Below are positions 1 through 7,211 of a stretch of DNA of 8,665 nucleotides, piece by piece (the stretch's first letter is position 1; each line of letters opens with the position of its first letter). This DNA is from Bacteroidales bacterium. GTDB taxonomy: Bacteria > Bacteroidota > Bacteroidia > Bacteroidales > JAOZQN01. The translations under genes and the position numbers were made by a program. The notes under the pieces were generated by a model that worked only from the letters and a program-made list of their open reading frames with translations, did no database searches and was not told where the DNA came from. Where the stretch lies: the NCBI GenBank assembly GCA_029938985.1, contig JAOZTW010000188.1:1-8665 (forward strand), given 5' to 3'.

Positions 1-99
1 TTAAGTGTTTTTATTGATTATTAATATGTTGATTTTTAATATATTATCTTTTTGTCGTAAAATTACAACTGTTTGATAATTATATTATTATGAAAGCAA

Positions 100-121
100 A
101 AACTTTAGTAACCTAAAGTTT
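100..121. terminator. Perfect 9-bp hairpin, possible terminator of an upstream gene
   Basis: Positions 100-108 (AAACTTTAG) and 113-121 (CTAAAGTTT) are exact reverse complements around a TAAC loop. A T-containing stretch (AATTTT) follows on the plus strand. The stem has only two G-C pairs, so as an intrinsic terminator it would be weak; it could equally be an operator-like dyad upstream of the glycosyltransferase gene. No gene end is visible to its left inside the window, so which transcript it would terminate is unknown. Confidence 0.3.
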
Positions 122-134
122 AATTTTAACTAAT

Positions 135-142
135 TAATTTTG
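135..142 (+). promoter_or_regulatory. Lone TAnnTTTG (-7-like) box upstream of the glycosyltransferase gene
   Basis: TAATTTTG matches the Bacteroidota -7 consensus TAnnTTTG and lies 88 bases before the GTG start at 231. No TTTG -33 element is found at the expected spacing (about 19 bp upstream); that position falls in the hairpin at 100-121 instead. In A/T-rich DNA an isolated match can arise by chance, so this is only a candidate. Otherwise 1-230 shows no gene on either strand. Confidence 0.25.
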
Positions 143-230
143 CAACTTTCTTAACTAAATTTAGTCTATATAATATAAGTTCAACAGCAAGATTAATATC
201 TTTCTTAATTCATAAATACCCAAAAAAAAC

Positions 231-1346
231 GTGTTAACAACAGCTGATATATTAATATTTATATTTGCAACAATATTAGCCTTTGTTGTTACATATCTTG
301 CTATACCTTCAATAGTTAGAGTTGCAAATAAAAAACATTTATTTGACGACCCAGACGATGATAGGCGAGTACATACAGTAAAAACACCCTCGCTTGGAGG
401 TGTAGCAATATTTGCAGGAATAAGTTTATCTTCACTTTTATTTATCAACCTAAGCTTACTTCCCGAAATAAAATACATCATAGGTGCTATGATAATTCTT
501 TTTTTCATAGGAATTAAAGACGATATTTTGATGATAGCTCCATTAACAAAATTATTAGGGCAGATAGCTGCCAGTATAGTTCTTGTTTTGGGAGACTTAC
601 ACATCACAAATTTACATAATTTTTTAGGTTTATACGAAATAAATAGCTATATAGGTATTCCGCTCACAATTTTTTCAATAATAATTATTACAAATGCCTT
701 AAATTTTATTGATGGAATAGACGGCTTAGCTGCCACAATTACAATAATAATTTCTTCAACTTTTGGCATTTTTTTTTTTCTTGTAGAAGATTATGCTTAC
801 TTTACACTTTCTTTAATAATAATTGGATCTCTGTTGGCTTTTATAAGGTTTAATGTTTTTTCTAAAAGCAAAAAAATATTTATGGGAGACACAGGTTCAC
901 TTATACTTGGACTTCTTGTTGCAGTTTTGGTTATTAAATTTAATGAAATTAATGCCGAAATTTATACAGAGATACGAGCAAATAGCTATATTGAAGCACC
1001 AAGAGATAGTTTTTATATTCGTCCAGCTCCTGTTGTTATTTTTGGAATATTAATAATACCTCTTTACGATATGTTACGAGTAATGTATATTCGTATTTTA
1101 AAAAAAAAATCAGTATCCAATCCTGACAAAAATCACATTCATCATATCTGTTTGCGATTTGGACTAACCCATAAAAAGTCAGTTGCGTTAATTGCATTTG
1201 TTAATATCTTATTTATTGCATTTTCTTTCTTGCTCGCAGAACATCTATCTTTTTTAAGATTATTATTATTTTTATTTATATTTGCAACATTACTAAGTTG
1301 GATTATTTCAGTAATTGTAAAAAAGAAAGAAAAAAACAAAGAGTAA
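231..1346 (+). CDS. wecA: WecA/TagO-type polyprenyl-phosphate sugar-1-phosphate transferase
   Basis: This is a 371-residue polytopic inner-membrane enzyme of the MraY/WecA (glycosyltransferase 4) family. Members move a sugar-1-phosphate, typically GlcNAc-1-P from UDP-GlcNAc, onto undecaprenyl phosphate to start O-antigen, teichoic acid or capsule-type glycan synthesis. Family motifs appear in order: LGGVAIF near residues 55-61, the Asp pair in KDD at 96-98, NALNFIDGIDGLA at 155-167, GDTGS at 219-223 and the NHIHH histidine motif at 301-305, which favours WecA/TagO over MraY. About ten hydrophobic segments span the protein and the C-terminus is Lys-rich. GTG at 231 is chosen because an in-frame TAA lies at 213-215, the next Met is residue 87, and the family-typical N-terminus starts right after it. 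The gene ends in a double TAA stop, 56 bp before the dNTPase gene, so an operon is likely. Two homopolymers (T11 at 769-779, A10 at 1100-1109) lie inside the frame. The exact sugar donor is not visible from sequence. Confidence 0.9.
   Translation: MLTTADILIFIFATILAFVVTYLAIPSIVRVANKKHLFDDPDDDRRVHTVKTPSLGGVAIFAGISLSSLLFINLSLLPEIKYIIGAMIILFFIGIKDDILMIAPLTKLLGQIAASIVLVLGDLHITNLHNFLGLYEINSYIGIPLTIFSIIIITNALNFIDGIDGLAATITIIISSTFGIFFFLVEDYAYFTLSLIIIGSLLAFIRFNVFSKSKKIFMGDTGSLILGLLVAVLVIKFNEINAEIYTEIRANSYIEAPRDSFYIRPAPVVIFGILIIPLYDMLRVMYIRILKKKSVSNPDKNHIHHICLRFGLTHKKSVALIAFVNILFIAFSFLLAEHLSFLRLLLFLFIFATLLSWIISVIVKKKEKNKE
769..779 (+). repeat. T11 homopolymer inside the glycosyltransferase gene
   Basis: Eleven consecutive T residues encode part of Ile and three Phe in a membrane helix near residues 180-183. 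The frame is intact as sequenced. Runs of this length are prone to polymerase slippage and to sequencing length errors. Confidence 0.9.
1100..1109 (+). repeat. A10 homopolymer inside the glycosyltransferase gene
   Basis: Ten consecutive A residues encode the end of a Leu codon and three Lys codons at about residues 290-293, just before the His motif at 301-305. Runs of nine or more A are known sites of transcriptional slippage. The frame is open as given. Confidence 0.9.
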
Positions 1347-1402
1347 TAAAGAAACAAAAAACGCTATTGAATTTCAACTGTATTTCCTTAAAATAAAAAT
1401 AG

Positions 1403-2503
1403 ATGAAAAATCCATTTCCAGAATCCTTATATTTAAAAAGAAGCCGTAAAAAAGAAGAAGATTTACGTGGAGCATATTTTAGAGATCAAACAGCAATAAT
1501 TCATTCAACAGCTTTTAGGCGAATGAAACATAAAACACAAGTTTTTTTTGCTCCAGAAAACGACCATATATGTACTCGCATAGAACATGTTATGCACGTG
1601 GCAACTATTGCAAAGTCTATTTGCAAAGGGCTAAATCATTATGGTTGGGATTTGAATGCCGAAATGGCTTTTGCTATTGGATTAGGACACGACTTGGGAC
1701 ATGCACCGTTTGGACACGACGGAGAAGCTATTCTAAATAAACGACTCGGTGGTAACTTAGCGTTTATTCATGAGATAAACAGTTATAGAGTAGTGGAATA
1801 TCTTTCAAATCATGGCAAAGGATTAAATTTAACCTATGGAGTAAAAGATGGAATTATTTGTCATAATGGAGAAAAATATGAACAATTTTTGAAACCAGCA
1901 GAAAAACCAAATATACTTGAAGAAATTAAAAATAGGCAAGTAAAACCTTCTTCTTTTGAAGGTTGTATTGTAAGATATTCCGACAAAATTGCTTATCTCG
2001 GTAGAGATATTGAAGATGGAATAACAGCAGGATTTATAACACAAGAAGATATTCCTGATAACATAAAAAAAATACTGGGTGAAAATAACAGTCAAATAAT
2101 TGATACCCTCGTAAATGACATGATACACGTTTCAAAAAACAGAAACGAAATTGGTTTGTCGGACGAAAAATATAAAATGATAATGGAGCTTCGTAATTTT
2201 AATTACAAAAACATTTATTTAAGTGATAAAAATATGGCTTTTCCATATACCGAAAATATATTAAACACTATATTTGACTATCTGTTATATAATTACCAAA
2301 AAAAAGTTAAAAACTACGACTCATATAAGAACTCTAAAAATAGAGTGTTAAGACATTTTGGGAGATATATTTTTGAAATGAGAAATTTTTATAAACAAGA
2401 TGAAAAAATTGAAATAATATTAACAGATTTTATTTCGGGAATGACTGATTTATACGCAATTGATGCGATGAAACAAATATCTATACCACGACCAGTAATT
2501 TAA
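1403..2503 (+). CDS. dgt: HD-domain deoxynucleotide triphosphohydrolase (dGTPase family)
   Basis: This 366-residue soluble protein belongs to the Dgt/dNTPase family, which hydrolyses dGTP (or dNTPs generally) to the deoxynucleoside and triphosphate, and so controls dNTP pools and replication fidelity. The N-terminal family signature RDQTAIIHSTAFRRMKHKTQ spans residues 27-46. The HD-fold metal ligands are visible: His62 in the TRIEH motif, His96-Asp97 in GHDLGHAPFGHDGE (95-108), and Asp194 in YSDKIAY. The C-terminus has the family-typical DFISGMTDLYA (342-352). At 366 residues it resembles the shorter dNTPase subgroup rather than E. coli Dgt (about 505 residues), so strict dGTP specificity should not be assumed. 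The ATG at 1403 is immediately preceded by an in-frame TAG, which fixes the start. It lies 56 bp after the glycosyltransferase gene with no clear promoter between them. Some dGTPases also act in phage defence by depleting dNTPs, but nothing around this gene suggests that. Confidence 0.9.
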   Translation: MKNPFPESLYLKRSRKKEEDLRGAYFRDQTAIIHSTAFRRMKHKTQVFFAPENDHICTRIEHVMHVATIAKSICKGLNHYGWDLNAEMAFAIGLGHDLGHAPFGHDGEAILNKRLGGNLAFIHEINSYRVVEYLSNHGKGLNLTYGVKDGIICHNGEKYEQFLKPAEKPNILEEIKNRQVKPSSFEGCIVRYSDKIAYLGRDIEDGITAGFITQEDIPDNIKKILGENNSQIIDTLVNDMIHVSKNRNEIGLSDEKYKMIMELRNFNYKNIYLSDKNMAFPYTENILNTIFDYLLYNYQKKVKNYDSYKNSKNRVLRHFGRYIFEMRNFYKQDEKIEIILTDFISGMTDLYAIDAMKQISIPRPVI

Positions 2504-2516
2504 TTTTGGAGTTTTT

Positions 2517-2547
2517 TTTGAAAAATAATAAATTAAATATACTTTTG
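2517..2547 (+). promoter_or_regulatory. Bacteroidota-type promoter (-33 TTTG, 19-bp spacer, -7 TACTTTTG)
   Basis: TTTG at 2517-2520 and TACTTTTG at 2540-2547 match the -33 TTTG / -7 TAnnTTTG promoter used by the Bacteroidota primary sigma factor, with a typical 19-bp spacer. The predicted transcript would start near 2551-2554, leaving a leader of about 70 nt before the ATG at 2623. It indicates that the TerB-ABC gene has its own promoter rather than relying on read-through from the dNTPase gene. Confidence 0.6.
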
Positions 2548-2554
2548 CACACTT

Positions 2555-2569
2555 ATTGTGAATTACAAT
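2555..2569. promoter_or_regulatory. Dyad at the predicted transcription start, operator candidate
   Basis: ATTGTGAATTACAAT is a 15-bp dyad (ATTGT / ACAAT arms, one mismatched inner pair) lying directly after the predicted promoter, at about +3 to +17. A repressor dimer bound here would block initiation; it could also fold as a small 5-bp hairpin in the leader. No regulator is known from this window, and dyads of this size occur by chance in A/T-rich DNA. Confidence 0.25.
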
Positions 2570-2622
2570 TTATTAAATTATTTATAGTTGCCTAAAAAAT
2601 TACCTAACAAACAATTTGCCAA

Positions 2623-5600
2623 ATGAATGAATCTATACTTAATGCCCTAATGCAACTTTTTGCAGTGATAGCCTCAATCAATCCAGATGGAGTGTCGGCT
2701 CATGCAAAAACAATTGTAGAAGACTATCTCCGAAGACAATTAAATAAAGAGCTTACAAATAAATATTTGGATTTGTATGACAAATTTGTGGAACAACACA
2801 GCAATAAAGGTGATGGAAAGAAAAAACGAAGACGCAGATTGTCAGCAAGTTCGGTTAAGGTTTTAAAAATATGTGAAAATATAAATAAAACATTACATCA
2901 AAAGGAAAAATACATTATTCTTATAAGACTGTTGGAATATGTTAACGAAGACGGCGTGATTTCGGAAACAGAAGCAGACTTTATTATAACAGTATCAGAC
3001 ATTTTCAATATTTCGTTAGAAGAATACAGAAACATTAAGGCTTTTGTTATTAATGAAATTGATGAAGTACCAGAGAAAGATAAATTACTACTAATTGACA
3101 ACAAACCTGAAAATACAGAGCGACCAGAAGGATATGAAAATGTAAAATTTTTATCTAACGAAAATTTAGATGCAAATATTAATGTTTTATATATTGAAAG
3201 TATTGAAACATTTGTTTTTACATATATGGGAAATTTCAACCTAAAAATTACAGGTAGAAATATTATGCCAAAGAGAACCTATGTTTTTGATAGTGGCTCA
3301 ATTATCAAAGGTGGACGTATGCAGCCTGTATATCAGACAGATGTTGCAAGTCATTTCCTATACTCCGACGATGTTCCAAAAGTAAAACTTGTAGCAAACA
3401 ACATAAGATTCAATTTTAAAAATAGTGAAAACGGTATTTACAAATTTAGTTTTGGAATAGAATCAGGACAACTAATTGGTATAATGGGTGGTAGTGGAGT
3501 AGGGAAGTCCACTTTGCTAAATGTTTTAATTGGGAAATACAAATTAACAGGTGGTAAAATTAGTATTAACGGACACAATATTGCAGAAAATAAAGACAAA
3601 TTAGAAGGACTAATCGGTTATATTCCACAAGATGACCTTTTGATTGAAGAATTAACTGTTTTTCAAAATCTTTATTATAATGCAAAACTTTGTTTTGGTA
3701 ATTTTTCGGAAGAAGAAATAAATGCAGCAGTAAATAAAGTCTTAAAAGAACTTGATTTATATGTAATTAAACACCTTCAAGTAGGAAGTCCACTCAAAAA
3801 ATTTATTAGTGGTGGTCAACGAAAAAGGTTAAATATAGCATTAGAACTTATACGTGAGCCTTCTATATTGTTTATTGACGAACCAACTTCTGGTTTATCT
3901 TCAATGGACACTGAAATTGTAATGCACTTGCTTAAACATCAGGCACTTAAAGGCAAGTTGCTTGTAGTAAACATTCATCAACCATCGTCGGATATTTACA
4001 AACTATTTGATAGAATTTGGATAATGGATAAAGGTGGTCGCCCTATTTATAACGGAAATCCAATTGACGCACTTACATATTTCAAAGAATTAAGTAATTT
4101 TGCAGACTCGGATCAAAATGAATGCCCAACATGCGGCACTGTTCACCCCGACCAAGTACTTGAAATAGTTGAAACTAAGATGGTAAATGAATTTGGAGAA
4201 TATACAGAAGAACGTAAAATGTCTCCAAAAGAATTATACACACTTTACAAAGTAAACTTAGAGAAGGGGGCAAGATATAGAAAGGTTGAAAAATCAGAAC
4301 TCCCAACTACAAAATTTAAAGTTCCAAACAAATTTACACAGTTCAAGATTTTTTCTATAAGGAATGTTTTGTCAAAATTAACTGACATGCAGTATATTGC
4401 AGTAAATGCTTTAGAAGCTCCTGCACTTGCTTTTGTTCTTGCTTTTTTCACTAAATATGTTTCAAGCAACGGCGAATATTTCTTCTCTTTAAATAAAAAT
4501 ATACCAGTATTTCTGTTCATGAGTGTAATCGTTGCCCTGTTTATGGGACTTTCGGTAAGTGCCGAAGAAATTATAAAAGATAGGCGAATTTTGGAACGAG
4601 AAAAATTCCTTAATTTAAGTAGATTTAGTTATATTAACTCCAAAGTAATTGTTTTGTTTGCAATATCAGCTATTCAAATGATTATGTTTGTAATAATTGG
4701 AAATCTGATACTTAATATAAAAGGAATGACATTTACATATTGGTTTATCCTGTTTTCAACAGCCGCCACTGCCAATTTAATAGGGTTAAATGTCTCATCT
4801 GCCTTAAATTCAGTTGTTACAATTTATATTTTAATTCCATTAATTCTTGTGCCTCAAATGATTCTTGGAGGTGCAATGATTGAATACGATGATTTACATA
4901 CAAGTATTTCGAAAAAGAAATACGTACCAGTTATAGCAGACTTAATGCTCGCTCGATGGTCTTACGAAGCGTTTTGTGTTCAACAATTTAAAAATAATAA
5001 ATTTCAAAAATATTTTTATGATATTGAAAAAGAAAAAAGTGAAGCTATATTTATCTCATCATATTTGATTACAGAACTTGAAGCAAGACTAAAAAAATGT
5101 GAAAAAGGAGTTAAAGATGAGCAATACCAAAAAACAGTGAAAAAATATTTTAGAATACTTACTAATGAGATAGATGCACTTCTTAAGTTGCCTGAATTAG
5201 CAAGTATGCAATTTGCACATTTAGAGCATTTTAATTTTGATGATTTTGATGAGAAAGTTATAGAGGATAGCTACAAGTTTTTTGGAGATGTGAGAAAAAT
5301 TTTCAATATAAGATCATCAGAAATGAATGAAGAAAAGGATAGAGTATTTACTGAACTATCCAAAAAAATTGGAAAAGATAAACTTTTAAAAATGAAAAAA
5401 GATTATCATAATGAAAAATTGTCTGATTTTGTATTAGATAAAATGCAAGTTAAACAATACTATGAAACAAATAGTAGACTTATAAGAAAAAAAGACCCTA
5501 TTTACATGGAACCATTATCAAATTATGGACGATCACATTTTTATTCGCCTGTAAAACAGTTAGGTAATGTTCAAATTGATACTTTTTTATTTAATATGGT

Positions 5601-5772
5601 AGTAATTTGGTTATCGATTCTAACACTTTATTTAACTTTATACTTTGATTTACTTAAAAAATCATTAGTATTTTTTGGAAACCTGAAATTCAAAACCAAA
5701 AAAAATGAACGTATAAAAAAGATAAGACAAAAAAGAGTTAATATACATAAAAAAACAGATAAAAATAAATAA
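2623..5772 (+). CDS. ABC transporter fusion: TerB-like domain, ATPase and ABC-2/ABCG-type membrane domain
   Basis: This 1049-residue protein joins a cytoplasmic sensor-like region, an ATPase and a permease. Residues about 5-145 look TerB-like (acidic helix RLLEYVNEDGVISETEADF at 102-120), interrupted by a basic linker KKKRRRR at 66-72. Residues about 173-245 form a conserved-looking region with no domain I can name. The ATPase follows: Walker A GGSGVGKST (289-297), Q-loop Gln336, signature ISGGQ (395-399), Walker B ILFIDEP (415-421), switch His452. After it comes CPTCGTVH (501-508), a possible metal-binding CxxC. Membrane helices lie near 597-612, 626-645, 672-697, 705-728, 731-752 and 988-1008. 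The 235-residue charged insertion between helices 5 and 6 and the ATPase-first order resemble ABCG half-transporters, so it probably dimerises. The C-terminal tail is strongly basic. The ATG at 2623 gives a family-like N-terminus (MNESILNALMQLF). It has its own predicted promoter. Substrate and transport direction are unknown; an exporter or envelope role is inference. Confidence 0.85.
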   Translation: MNESILNALMQLFAVIASINPDGVSAHAKTIVEDYLRRQLNKELTNKYLDLYDKFVEQHSNKGDGKKKRRRRLSASSVKVLKICENINKTLHQKEKYIILIRLLEYVNEDGVISETEADFIITVSDIFNISLEEYRNIKAFVINEIDEVPEKDKLLLIDNKPENTERPEGYENVKFLSNENLDANINVLYIESIETFVFTYMGNFNLKITGRNIMPKRTYVFDSGSIIKGGRMQPVYQTDVASHFLYSDDVPKVKLVANNIRFNFKNSENGIYKFSFGIESGQLIGIMGGSGVGKSTLLNVLIGKYKLTGGKISINGHNIAENKDKLEGLIGYIPQDDLLIEELTVFQNLYYNAKLCFGNFSEEEINAAVNKVLKELDLYVIKHLQVGSPLKKFISGGQRKRLNIALELIREPSILFIDEPTSGLSSMDTEIVMHLLKHQALKGKLLVVNIHQPSSDIYKLFDRIWIMDKGGRPIYNGNPIDALTYFKELSNFADSDQNECPTCGTVHPDQVLEIVETKMVNEFGEYTEERKMSPKELYTLYKVNLEKGARYRKVEKSELPTTKFKVPNKFTQFKIFSIRNVLSKLTDMQYIAVNALEAPALAFVLAFFTKYVSSNGEYFFSLNKNIPVFLFMSVIVALFMGLSVSAEEIIKDRRILEREKFLNLSRFSYINSKVIVLFAISAIQMIMFVIIGNLILNIKGMTFTYWFILFSTAATANLIGLNVSSALNSVVTIYILIPLILVPQMILGGAMIEYDDLHTSISKKKYVPVIADLMLARWSYEAFCVQQFKNNKFQKYFYDIEKEKSEAIFISSYLITELEARLKKCEKGVKDEQYQKTVKKYFRILTNEIDALLKLPELASMQFAHLEHFNFDDFDEKVIEDSYKFFGDVRKIFNIRSSEMNEEKDRVFTELSKKIGKDKLLKMKKDYHNEKLSDFVLDKMQVKQYYETNSRLIRKKDPIYMEPLSNYGRSHFYSPVKQLGNVQIDTFLFNMVVIWLSILTLYLTLYFDLLKKSLVFFGNLKFKTKKNERIKKIRQKRVNIHKKTDKNK

Positions 5773-5812
5773 ATTTTTATAAATATATAGTAAGTGAAAA
5801 TGAAATAATAAG

Positions 5813-5931
5813 TAACTCCAGAATACGTCGTTTTTTTGTTTTTTTATATTTTAATAATCTGCAAATAACGAACTATTTAATGACTTCTTAAATGCTTTCA
5901 AAAGGCAAAATAAACGAGTAGCTTGGAGTTA
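5813..5931. repeat. 119-bp segment with 26-nt imperfect terminal inverted repeats (MITE-like or structured RNA)
   Basis: The segment starts with TAACTCCA (5813-5820) and ends with its exact reverse complement TGGAGTTA (5924-5931). Extending inward, 5813-5838 and the reverse complement of 5906-5931 agree at 18 of 26 positions without gaps (TAACTCCA, TAC, TT and TTTTG match) and at more with one gap. The outermost base pairs are TA on both sides, as expected if ACTCCA...TGGAGT had been inserted at a TA target. It contains no ORF and lies between the ABC gene and the channel gene. The rest of 5773-6025 is A/T-rich without a recognisable promoter. Alternatives are a long imperfect hairpin acting as terminator or leader RNA, or chance similarity in A/T-rich DNA. 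Confidence 0.4.
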
Positions 5932-6025
5932 ATTATCTTTTCTTTATAGCTACTTAAATACTAACAAGAACAGTTAAATAAAAATAAATAGCTGTTTCAT
6001 AATTATTAATTATCAAATATTTAAT

Positions 6026-7099
6026 ATGGAAGCAATTTTAGATTTTTTCAGTAAAACATTCTATGGAAACCCCATTGGCATGTGGGGTTTAGTTTTGTTA
6101 ATAATATTAGCAAGTATTGTGTTGGCGAAGGTTATTTTATGGTTTACAAAAAATATTTTTAAAAAGTTAACTAAAAAAACAAAAAGTAAAATTGATGATA
6201 TTATTATTGATATGCTTGAAGAACCTCTTGCATTTGCAATAATAATTTTTGGAGTGTGGATGGCTTTAAAATTATTAGATCTTAGCAAATTTGGCGATTT
6301 AGAAAAACTTATTTCGCAAGCTTATTTTATATTAATAATTTTTGATTTAGCATGGTTGCTAAATCGTTTATTTGCAGCAATAATAAAAGAATATCTTACT
6401 CCACTTGTACAAAAATCGGAAACAGATTTAGACGACCAATTGTTACCAATAATAGCCAAAGGAATAAAAGTAACAGTATGGGTGCTTGCAATTATCATTG
6501 GCTTAAATAACGCTGGTTACAATGTAGGAGCTTTACTTGCTGGTATGGGTATAGGAGGTTTGGCACTTGCTATGGCAGCAAAAGATACTGTTTCAAACAT
6601 TTTTGGAGGATTTACTATTTTTACTGACAAACCTTTTACAATTAAAGATAGAGTAAAAGTAGATGGAATTGATGGTATTGTGGAGGAAATAGGAATTAGA
6701 AGTACAAGAATACGAACACTTGCAGGTAGATTGGTAACAGTACCAAACTCTAAATTTACAGATAATAAAATAGAAAATGTTAGTTCTGAACCTAATAGAA
6801 AGGTTGCTCTTAATTTGGGACTTACTTATGACACAAGTACAGACAAAATTCAAAAAGCAATTGATATTTTAATTGCAATAAATAAAAACACAGAAGCTAC
6901 CGAAGATAAAACTGTTGCAGGATTTAATGCTTTTGATCCATCAGCTCTGAACATTATTTATATTTATTATATTAAAAAAGGAGAAAGCAACATGTTGGTT
7001 CAAACAACTATGAATTTAGAAATTTTGAAACAATTCAATGAAAACAATTTAGAATTTGCTTTTCCAACACAAACAATATTTACTGTAAATGATAAATAA
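6026..7099 (+). CDS. MscS-family mechanosensitive ion channel
   Basis: This 357-residue inner-membrane protein is a small-conductance mechanosensitive channel, which opens under membrane tension to release solutes during hypo-osmotic shock. Hydrophobic helices lie near 18-40, 66-86, 96-117 and 145-162, followed by the pore helix at about 166-197, with the Gly/Ala-rich run GALLAGMGIGGLALAMAAKD typical of MscS TM3 and then the NIFGGFTIF turn. The MscS beta domain follows (FTIKDRVKVDGIDGIVEEIG, 204-223; LVTVPNSKFTDNKIENVS, 236-253), and the C-terminal alpha/beta domain ends in the family-typical EFAFPTQTIF (343-352). Five predicted helices and the length place it with YnaI/YbdG-like members rather than the 286-residue E. 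coli MscS. The start is ATG at 6026, with an A/T-rich leader and no Shine-Dalgarno. No promoter is visible; the upstream gap is 253 bp. Confidence 0.92.
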   Translation: MEAILDFFSKTFYGNPIGMWGLVLLIILASIVLAKVILWFTKNIFKKLTKKTKSKIDDIIIDMLEEPLAFAIIIFGVWMALKLLDLSKFGDLEKLISQAYFILIIFDLAWLLNRLFAAIIKEYLTPLVQKSETDLDDQLLPIIAKGIKVTVWVLAIIIGLNNAGYNVGALLAGMGIGGLALAMAAKDTVSNIFGGFTIFTDKPFTIKDRVKVDGIDGIVEEIGIRSTRIRTLAGRLVTVPNSKFTDNKIENVSSEPNRKVALNLGLTYDTSTDKIQKAIDILIAINKNTEATEDKTVAGFNAFDPSALNIIYIYYIKKGESNMLVQTTMNLEILKQFNENNLEFAFPTQTIFTVNDK

Positions 7100-7154
7100 T
7101 TAGCGATTTATATTGTTTTATTTGAATAATAGTATTAAATCATTTTTTTCAAAC

Positions 7155-7179
7155 AGGGCTTCATTAAAAGTGAAGCCTT
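7155..7179 (+). terminator. Hairpin between the channel gene and dprA, probable terminator
   Basis: AGGGCTTCA (7155-7163) pairs with TGAAGCCTT (7171-7179) over 9 bp, one pair being G-T, with a 7-base loop. It is the most G+C-rich stem in an otherwise A/T-rich gap and lies 56 bp after the channel stop codon. The downstream tail is only modestly T-rich, so termination may be partial. The hairpin argues for starting DprA at the ATG at 7212, since the alternative TTG at 7185 is just 6 bases past the stem. Confidence 0.5.
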
Positions 7180-7211
7180 GATATTTGAATAACGATTTTT
7201 CAAAATTAATT

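Noticed and set aside
161..607. 148-residue minus-strand ORF opposite the glycosyltransferase
   Set aside because: It overlaps a gene with complete family motifs, has no recognisable domain, and no minus-strand promoter match is seen.
853..1053. 66-residue plus-strand ORF in an alternate frame of the glycosyltransferase gene
   Set aside because: Fully inside the motif-bearing frame and without recognisable content; a shadow.
4245..4520. 91-residue minus-strand ORF within the ABC gene
   Set aside because: Antisense of the linker and first membrane helix; no independent evidence.
1403..5772. Anti-phage defence system made of the dNTPase and the ABC protein
   Set aside because: Separate promoter for the ABC gene, housekeeping neighbours and no defence-type partner; dNTP depletion is possible in the family but nothing here indicates it.
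5969..5996. AACAG / CTGTT pair upstream of the channel gene
   Set aside because: Five-base arms around an 18-base loop in A/T-rich DNA; expected by chance.
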